Assembly (NCBI GenBank): GCA_015847255.1
Contig: JADLZK010000281.1
Coordinates: 1 to 64,000, forward strand
Source: Hyparrhenia diplandra
Lineage: Eukaryota > Streptophyta > Magnoliopsida > Poales > Poaceae
Length of the DNA stretch: 64,000 nt
Direction: 5' to 3'
Shown here: in pieces, positions 55,869 through 64,000 of the stretch
Layout of the letters: every line of letters starts with the position of its first letter
How positions within the stretch are numbered: the first letter of the stretch is position 1
Made by a program: the position numbers and the translations under genes
Notes under the pieces: generated by a model
The model's database searches: none
Told to the model about the DNA's origin: nothing
Seen by the model: the letters and a program-made list of their open reading frames with translations, nothing else

Positions 55869-57480
55869 TAGGAGTACTCCACTGTGCCCTGCAGGAGCAT
55901 GAATGTTAATTGGCGTGCAATTATTGTTCACGAGATGAGGACCCGCACATTTGGAAATTACTGTATTGACTCAGCCCACGGCTAGCATTCCCATGTGACT
56001 CAGTACTGGAGTACTGTATTATGGGGTAACTGGAGTACTGTATTATGGGGTAGTGATATTGATCATAGAGACAAGGGCTGCAAAATCTATGGTTGGTACG
56101 TAGTTGAAGAGTAAATTCGAGTACAGGCTTGATGTACGAGGATTTTAAAGGCCTGAGAGGAATATTTTAAGTTAAGCTCGGATGGAGGGAGTAAGCCTCA
56201 GGTCATTCATTTTCTAGAGGAGTAAAACATGTCCATGGCAGCGAACGCGTGGTAGGTCAAGCCGAACCAAGCGGCGACCGATCGAGGCCGTGGCGTGGCG
56301 TCGCTGTCGGAGATGTCGCAGAAGAGTCAGCGGGACGAGAGCGATGGCGCGGGGGGCGCCGGCGGAGGAGGGGGCGAGCCCGATGGTGATGGGAGCTCAT
56401 CATCATCCTCCTTGTCCGATGGCCCGGGAGGCGAGCCCGATGGGAGCTCATCATTATCCTCCCTGTCCCAGAGCCAAGGAGCTGGAGCAGCAAAGCGGCC
56501 ACCCTCGCTACCCAGTCGTGAGTTCGCCCTCCCCTCGCGCTCTCGATTGATCGCACCGATTCGTGCGCACGGCGCTCTCTGATTCGATGTTGTGGTGAGT
56601 TGATCGTGTTCCCCTTGCACATTCAGTGCGCTCATCGCGTTGTTGGCAACAATGAAGTTCGCGGGCGAAAACAAAATGTTCAGCAATCCAAAGGAAATGA
56701 AGAAGAACAGCGAGACTTTTAAGAGCTTGGCAACAGTGTCGGTGAGACCACCTTATGTCTTTTATTACTATTTATTTACTACGTGACCAATTTCTCGCTT
56801 CTGTGCGTTGAATTTAAATTCTTAGGATTGAATAGTTGGTATGATGTGTGCCCTCTCTAGGTCGTTTGAGTCTGTTCGGTTGCCCTTTTCTGGATTTATT
56901 TCGGCTTATTTTCTCTCACACAGTACTATTAAATCAATTGGAATCAGCCGACTTATTAAATCAGCCGAATAGATTCTTTATCTTTCCTTCTGTTGTCTGC
57001 ATTGACGATACATAATACTGTTGCAATCCCATATCTATATCTGTTGGTGAGTTCAAGGCGTCTTTGAGAGGTTCTCACTGATTATGCCATTTTGTCTGGC
57101 GCGTGAGATTCAGTTGGAGATCACCATATGGAGGTCATCTCCTACCTCAACGCCACACAAGAAAGCAGGTCACTTTCTGTCACCGAAGTTTCAAAACCAC
57201 AATGGGCTGAAGGCCTTCTTGGATAGAGCCATGGATACACAAGTTGTACCTCCATGCCCTGCTCTGGATGTTCCATTGATTGATACACTCCTCAGTGTGT
57301 GTGTTTAGGGACCTTGCGAGCCCTCCGGTGCTACTCCTCTGGGATTGGGTCGACGAGGAAGATATATGATTGGTGTTTTAGGTGTAAGCCAATGTTAAGG
57401 CTGCAAAATGTTTGCATAAGTCCATAAGTGGAACCATGCCTTGCACTGTTGCACATGATCGGTGAACACTTAGGCTACTG
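55869..57480. other. Spacer containing a possible broken gene
   Basis: See the entry at 56295-57308. Outside it the sequence is AT-rich and unremarkable. Confidence 0.3.
56295..57308 (+). pseudogene. Possible decayed gene, Ser/Gly-rich first exon, unknown
   Basis: An ATG frame starts MASLSEMSQKSQRDESDGAG, continues Gly/Ser-rich with an imperfect internal repeat (GGEPDG.SSS..LSD twice), and meets a donor-like CCAGTC|GTGAGT at about 56517. A second open piece follows an acceptor-like CACATTCAG at 56626 (NNEVRGRKQNVQQSKGNEEE) but its phase does not fit, and a third (57084-57308) reads LSPKFQNHNGLKAFLDRAM. The composition recalls transposon-associated or captured genes. No family recognised; probably not functional. 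Confidence 0.25.
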
Positions 57481-57499
57481 GCAAGATGTGTTTAGGGTT

Positions 57500-60440
57500 C
57501 AGGCCCACGCGTCATCGAAGTGGGAGCCCGAGCTCTAGGTACACGCACGCAGACCTGCCCGAGCTGAAAGGCACTTCAACTCAAAGCGCCGCCCCTCGAA
57601 GTCGATGGCGGCGGCGGCGGGCGCTGGTCGGGAACCTCTCGCGGCACAAACTTCTCGGTGTGCATCTGTGGCACGAGCGCGCACCGGCGCCCGGACTTGT
57701 ATTTCTTCTTCCATTTGTGCATCTTCTTTCTCCCGCTTGCTGCTGTTTACACATTGCATCCCCTTGGTCGTGGTGTCTGTGCCTCCCACGAACAGCAGCA
57801 CCGGTCCATGCGCGGGCGGTGCGGCAGGGTGCCCAGGAGGTGATCTGACGAGGTGCACATAGCCCACCTCCCCCGTCTGGACCTCTCTAAGCGGGCCGCG
57901 CCTTTCACCATGGACGAGTTGCTCAGGATTGTTCGCGAGACACCGCCCAACCGTGCGCCAGACCGATGGGTTCACCGGCCGATTCTTCCGCGCAGCCTGG
58001 CCCGTGGTTGGCGCGACGCCCGCGGAGTTCGAGGCCCCGTGGGCGGTCAACTCAGAGCTTCGCCACCTCCCGTGGCCTCTATGGTGCTCCTCCGGAAGAC
58101 GGACTCACCCGCTACCCTCGGGACCTTAGGGCCATCGGCTTGATTCACCGGTGGGTAAGCTTCGTAAGGGCGGCGCTATGCGCCGCGCCACGCCTGCCGA
58201 GCTTGTGCGGCTCAACCAATTGGCGTTCGTCCATGGGTGGAAGATACACGACAACTTCCACACGACGCCAGCCTTGCTTGCCGGGTGGTTGTACGCGCGC
58301 AATGAGCGCCTATAGTGCTGCTCAAGGTGGACTTGGCCAAGGCTTTCAACACGGTGGCTGGCCCTTCCTCCTAGAGGTCATCGAGCACGCGGGCTTCCCA
58401 CAGCATTGGCGTGGATCGGATCTCCGCCTTTGCTCTCCATGGCCAAAAGCACGGGGTCCTCGTCAACGGCCGTCCCGCCTGCGGATCTGCCACGCCAGGC
58501 GTCTACGTCAGGGCGATCCCCTATCCCCCTCCCCGTTCATCATCGCCATGGAGGTGCTCAACTCTCTCATCGCGGAGTGCGGACCGAGGCGGGATGCCCG
58601 TGTCGCTGCCGCAACGTGTGTCGGCAAAATGCAGGACCTCTATCTACGGCCTCCGACCCAGTCGTCATCCTCCTTCCCTCGGCCTCCAACTTTCGTGCCT
58701 CCGCCAGTCCTGGCCCCGGGAGCTCTCGCGGGGGCCTTGGGCCTCGCGACCAACCTCGACAAATGCGTCATCACACCGATCCGGGGCCCTGAGGACGCCG
58801 TCTCCGCGATTCTGGAGGTGTTCCCCTGCCGTCGTTAGGACTTCCCGGTCACCTACTTGGGAGTCCCACTCTCGGTCACGTGGCTCGGCCGGCACATTGA
58901 GCGGCGCATGGTCGACCGGGTAGTCAGGCACATCCCGCCTCGGGAAGGGCAACCTCCTCACTAAGGCGGGTAGGAGGACGCTCTCTCAGACCACTCTCTC
59001 GGCCATCCACGTGCACGTCTCCATCTGGTGTGCCCTCTCTCCATGGGCGATCGGGGAGATCGACAAGCGCAGGCGGGCCTTCTTGTGGGTCGGCGCTGAG
59101 TCGGGAGCGGCAGGAAAATGCATGGTGGCGTGGCCCACGGTCTGCGCGCCTCGAGATCTGGGCGGCCTTGGGTTGCCAAATCTTAGGTTCCGTGGGTTCG
59201 CCCCTACGCCTACGCCGGAGCCATACCTTCCTTGGGTAGGCCTACCGTCTCGACCGAGCGATCCGTTGAGCAGATGTTTAGGGCTTCCACACTTACCAAG
59301 CTGGGCGATGGTCGTCGGGCTCTCTTCTGGACGGATAGGTGGTTGCCAGATGGGGCCATCTGCGATCTCGCGCCAAACCTCTTCCAGGCGGTCCGGCACT
59401 CCGCCCGGGCGCACCGTCCCGATGCTCTACAGACTCCCACGGATGTACAACATCGCGGCGCAGGACGGCGCACGCCATTGACGAAGTTCCTCTCCCTCAC
59501 CAACCGGCCGGTGGACGACAGCTCACGGAGGACACCCCGACCGGTTAGTGTGGCGCTGGTCCTCCGGGGCCGCCGTTCTCCTCCTCCCCTCGACCTACCG
59601 GGCATTCTTCCACGGGTCGGACGGGTCTCGGGTACGACTAAGGTATGGGGTGCCTCCCCGGGCAAGGTCAAGTTCTTCCTCCGCCGACGCTTTATGGCGG
59701 GTCGTGGACTTCCGACCGGCGACACCGCCATGGCCTACAAGCTCTCGCGACACGTGCAAAGGCGCGACATCCCCGCTGGCGCTTCATGGCCGGCGCGGAC
59801 TTCCGGACCGGCGACACGGGCCGTGGGGCCTCACATGCTTTCGCCCCACATTGCTATGCGCGGACAGGAGGACGAGACCATCGACCACCCGCCGCTTCCT
59901 CGCTTCCACCCAAATTGGTCCCGGCAGCCACACTCGACAAGTCTCGCCATCGGCCACCTCAGACCTCGGAGGACGACGACTCCTTCGTGGACTGGTGGCT
60001 CCGGGTCCGTGCGCTTGCACCGCATGACCTTCATCGACCCTACGACTCCCTCGCCCTCCTCATCTCCCGGGATACTTTGGAAGGAGAGGAATAGGGCGCA
60101 CCTTCTACGGGAGCCGCTGACCTCTCCCCCTCGGCATCCTAAGACTCATTTCCTCCGGCGAGGCGCACTCGTGGGTAGAGGCGGGCTTCCGAGGACTTGC
60201 ACCCGTCCCACACGCCCGCCGCGGATAGTCGGCGTGCTGCGCTACTCCTTCGTCGCAACAAATAGTTTCCTCTCTAGTTACAAAACTTTAAGCTCCACCG
60301 TTGTAGCCGGTGCCTTGTGTTAGTGTGCCCCGCCTTGCGAGTTTCCGTGCACCTCGCTAGGGCACTCGCAAGGTTGTAAACAAACATTCCATTTTATTTT
60401 AATGCAGTACGGGCTAAAGTGCCTGGTTTCGAAAAGAAAA
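57500..60440 (+). mobile_element. Decayed LINE, GC-rich
   Basis: ORF2 pieces in order and in shifting frames: HIAHLPRLDLSKRAAPFTMDELL, GFTGRFFRAAWPVV, KTDSPATLG, VDLAKAFNTVAWPFLLEVIE (RT core), LRQGDPLSPSPFIIAMEVLN, LGVPLSVTWLGRHIE, HVHVSIWCALSPWAIGEIDK and RALFWTDRWLPDG. The expected YADD-type catalytic segment is not legible between about 58620 and 58680. Stops and frameshifts occur throughout. It ends about ATGCAGTACGGGCTAAAG..AAAAAGAAAAAGG near 60440. GC content is far above the LINE at 51.8 kb, so this is another lineage. Confidence 0.8.
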
Positions 60441-60815
60441 AGGTGCACGTAGCCCAGCAGCACGCTGGGTGGCCCCGCGACGGCGGCGGTAACGACAGCT
60501 CTTCCGGCCGTCACGTCACGACGTGGGAACAGCCGCACTAGCGGGCTTCTTGCTGCCGGAAACGAGTAGCCTTGTTAGGCTGCCCGACTGTTCATGCATG
60601 CACATAGTAAAGTATCAACGCACTAGCGGGTTTCTTCTTAGAGCAACCCGGTGGGATGCTTTTGTCCTCCATGGTGATGGCGACGACGAGCAAGACCAAA
60701 GCGCACACGGCAAGGATCAAGAAGCCACAGGACTCAGCGTTCGTGCTATTTGACGCCAAAAGCATCCAGCCGGGTTGCTAGCTTGTCCGCGGACGTGACG
60801 AGGCCATCAGACTCC
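60441..60815. other. Spacer between LINE and copia element
   Basis: No gene. The phrase GCACTAGCGGG(C/T)TTCTT occurs twice (about 60535 and 60619). Confidence 0.4.
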
Positions 60816-61286
60816 TAAGTGAAATGTTTGAAGCCTTGAACGCGTGCCCTGGACGCCACCATGAGATTTTGGTGAACGTGGCTGTTGATCTCAGGTTCAC
60901 AATTACGAGCTTGATTAGTGGCTAACCTAAGAGCAATTGAGAATTGAACACAAGAATAGCAAGAACATGAACGGTGAGCACGAACTTGGCAACTACAGGG
61001 TGACAATGCCCCTTTTCACTATTGATAGTTTCGACAAAACACAATTACACTGTGATAAGCAACTACTGGCTAGTGTGACACATCGCTTTATATTCCAGCC
61101 ACTACATAGCACACACACATATGAAAAACTGCCTAAACATGGATACAGGTCGCACACAACGCAACTGCTGTTGGATCGCGACGTCGTGGGCACGCCCTCC
61201 GCGCACTAGTTGCTGCTGAGTTTGAATCCATCTCTTCCCACCTTGAGCTGACTTGGTTATGCCTCCTAAGCCGGATTAACCCAACA
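60816..61286 (-). repeat. 3' LTR of the copia element (outer end approximate)
   Basis: On the minus strand a polypurine tract ATGGGGGAGAA (61287-61297) is followed by TGTTGGGTTAATCCGG, the start of an LTR at 61286. A TATA-like AATATAAAGCG lies near 61090. The outer end near 60816 (minus ..ATTTCA) is a guess. Confidence 0.55.
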
Positions 61287-64000
61287 TTCTCCCCCATAAT
61301 CTTGTTGTGCACTGATATCTTGAACACCTACACCAAGTGTCTCGTCACAGCAAACTTTCCAGCCACAAATGCCATTGTCAACATGTCTGCCTTTTGCTCA
61401 TCAGTGCTGACTCGCTTCACTACAATTTGTCCTCGTTCCACACATTCTCTGATGAAGTGGTATTTGGTGTCAATATCTGATTGCTTCTAGCATGGAAAAC
61501 AAGGTTCTTCATCAAAGCAAGGGCCGAGTTGTTATTTACATACATACAATGTCACAACTCTAGTTGACGTTGCAGTAATCTCTGCCAACAACTTCCTGAG
61601 CCAAAGAGCCTGCATAGCTGCTGTTGTTGATGCCATAAGGTCGGCCTCACAGGAAGACAATGCCACAATCTTTTGTTTCTATGAGCACAGGTCACTAGAC
61701 ACCCATTGAGGCAAAAGGCCATGCCTGCTGTACTTCTTCTCCCAACCAGATCAAATGCTAAGTCAATAGCCATCCAAAACCACTGGATTACCTCCTTTGG
61801 TGTACACAAGCCCATACTCCATACTGCCCTGCACATATCTCATAATCTGCTTCACAGCTTTCTGATGCATGATAGTAGGCTTTTCCATATATCTACATGC
61901 AATTCCAACTGAATATGCAAGATCAGGTCTTGTGTGGAGTAAATACCTCACACAACCTAGCACACTCCTATACTCCAGATGTTGTTGTGCATCAATCTTC
62001 TACCCTTACTTATCTTCATGTAGCTTAGTAACAGGATTCATTAAGATCTTGATTGAGATGCATTCCTCCATGCCAAACTTGCTTAGTACTTTCTTTGCAT
62101 AGCCAGACTGATTGAGAATGATAAAATCTTCATGTTGTTCTACACCTCTATGCTAAGATAGTATGGCAACAACCCAAGGTCACTCATCTTAAATTCTTTT
62201 GTCACCAGCTTCTTAAATATTTCAATCTCCCGTGTCATCTCACTTCCATTGACCAGTAAATCATCTACATAAACACCCAAGATGATTGTGTTCTTCCCTT
62301 CTCCTCTTCTGTAGACAACCTGCTCACTAGGACAGTTTGTAAAACCCAAATTCTTCAGACTTCTATCCAGTCATGATGTTCCACGCCTTTGGAGCCAGCC
62401 TATCTAAGTTCTTATGGTGATTTGCTTAATTTGAGAACATACAATTCTTTACCTTTGACAACGAAGCCCTTAGGTTGGCTCACATACACCTCCTCCAATT
62501 CTCCATTCAAGAAGGTTGTTTTCACATCTAAATGACGTACTTCCCAACCTCTGTTAGCTGCTAATGCCGAAATCACTTTCACTGTGTCAATTCTGGCAAC
62601 AGGTACAAAAACTTCCGAAAATTTGATTCCCTTTTCTGCACATAACCTCCACTAACTTGGCCTTGTGCTTAGTTACTTCACCATCAACATTTTTCTTCCC
62701 CTTGAACACCCATTTAAGCCCTATGGGTATGTGTGCTGCTGGGAGTTTCACCAAATCCCATGCCCTATTATTTTGAATGGACTGCAGTTCACTTTTCATT
62801 GCTTCCACCCAGTTTGGGTTATCCACAACTTTACTGTAGCAACTTGGTTCTTCCGTTTTAGTGAGCAATGCTTCTTCATCTGAATTTGCCAATTCTACTA
62901 CATCAGTGTCATCATATATCTCATTCAGAGATTTAAAATGTTGTGGTTCCTCATCTGATAAATCATCAGCGATCATTTCCTCCCCATGTTCATTGATCCA
63001 TATGACTATTGTATATGTGATCTAGGACTATCTGGCAAAGCTGAGCCCACTGCTGCATTTGAACCTGACAGAGGTGACTGTAGCACATCTAGCACACTGC
63101 CAGAGCTGTTTTCAGAATGAGCAGCTCCATGATCTTAAGTGTGGAATTGGTTCTTCGTGATCTGCACTGATTGTTCCCCAACCAACATAATCTTTGAAAG
63201 TGTCTTCTTCTAGTTGAAAATCCATTTGATTTTCTTCTACACATCCTCTATTCCAATTCCACTCTGTTGCCTCCACAAATATCACATCCCGACAAAGGAT
63301 CATATAATCTATGAGCCTTGCCTCCCTCTTCAACTCCCACATAAACCATTTTACTGCTTCTATCATCCAATTTCTTTGGATGAGGGGTTGTTGGTTTCAC
63401 ATGAGCCAAGCATCCAAAAACTTTGAGATGCCCAAGACATGACTTCTTGCCATTCAATGCTTCAAATGGTGTCTGCTCCCCATAGGCTTGGTTGGTAGCC
63501 TATTTTGAAGATACACTTCATGTTCGACATATTCGCCCTAAAATCTTCCTGGTATTTTCATACTCTTGAACATTGATAGTGCCATATTCATGACTGATCC
63601 ATTTCATCTCTCAACAACTCCATTCTGCTATGGGGGAATAGGGTGCTGTCAGCTGTATTTTTATACCACTCTCTTCAGATACTCTTGCAAAGATATTAGA
63701 CAAAAACTCTCCACCTCTGTTCGACCTAAGGACTTTTTATCTTGCAACCAGTTTGATTCTACATTCTTGTACTTGACAAAGAATTCACAAGCTTGGTGAA
63801 AGGATCAAGATGGGGGGAATTGGGCTAATCTAAAATTTTTAGCAATAATAAAAACCTACTAGCCCATATTCACCCTCTTATGCCTAAGTGTATTTCTATC
63901 AACTACCGCACAAAAGTTTTGAACCCTAGGTTCCAATTCCTACTTCTAGCATGGCAATTCTAGGAATGTAAAGCACACAAAGAATTGCTTGAAAGTAAAT
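61287..64000 (-). mobile_element. Ty1/copia retrotransposon pol relic, cut by the window edge
   Basis: Reading leftwards from the window edge on the minus strand: integrase C-terminal region (LGHLKVFGCLAHV, about 63440-63395), a linker, the start of RT (NPNWVEAMKSELQSIQNNRAW and IGLKWVFKGK, about 62815-62695), the RT catalytic motif YVDD (about 62275), MLGCVRYLLHTRPDLAYSVG (about 61960-61905) and an RNase H portion to about 61555. The order INT-RT-RNase H is copia type. Frames are broken by stops and indels in many places, so the copy is dead. Gag, protease, the rest of integrase and the 5' LTR would lie beyond 64000. Confidence 0.85.

Overview
This is plant nuclear DNA, almost certainly from a grass (Poaceae). 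The exons are GC-rich, introns are short with GT..AG ends, and the spacers are packed with Stowaway MITEs, CACTA-type CCGGTTG hairpins, Helitrons, Mutator-like elements, LINEs, a tRNA-derived SINE and copia/other LTR elements. Nothing bacterial, organellar or CRISPR-like was seen. The species is not decidable from this window; a panicoid grass would fit, but that is inference.

Layout. 0-11 kb is transposon-rich: a CACTA-like element, a Stowaway, a small secreted-protein gene, a Helitron carrying decayed pieces of a PEP-carboxylase kinase and a CDK-F-like kinase, a second complete Helitron, then a Mutator-like foldback element with a third Helitron inside it. 11.9-16.2 kb holds an eight-exon minus-strand gene for a plant rolling-stone-like multi-pass membrane protein. 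16-33 kb is a long spacer with scattered LINE ends and MITEs and a tandemly duplicated non-coding block at 23.55-24.28 kb. 33.5-36.1 kb holds a plus-strand BOI/BRG-type RING E3 ligase gene. 36.8-38.4 kb is a direct duplication bracketing a copia 3' LTR. 39.3-42.7 kb holds a four-exon plus-strand polygalacturonase gene (GH28). 44-51.5 kb has three precisely bounded insertions: a pol-less LTR element, a solo LTR and a small Mutator-like element. 51.7-60.4 kb has two decayed LINEs, a SINE and Stowaway MITEs. 60.8 kb to the window edge is a minus-strand copia element.

The three clear genes are unrelated (membrane protein, ubiquitin ligase, pectin-degrading enzyme) and do not form a pathway. What they share is that each keeps good splice sites and conserved motifs but carries single-base frameshifts: one in the rolling-stone-like gene, one in the BOI gene and two in the polygalacturonase gene. 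In each case the exon phases close perfectly once single bases are accounted for. That pattern suggests consensus errors in the assembly, or very recent inactivation, and should be settled before the genes are called functional or dead.

No new molecular system could be established. The most interesting structures are the two-kinase capture in a Helitron, the Helitron-in-MULE nest that can be read to the base, the degenerate motif repeated about nine times in the solo LTR, and the tandem non-coding duplication.
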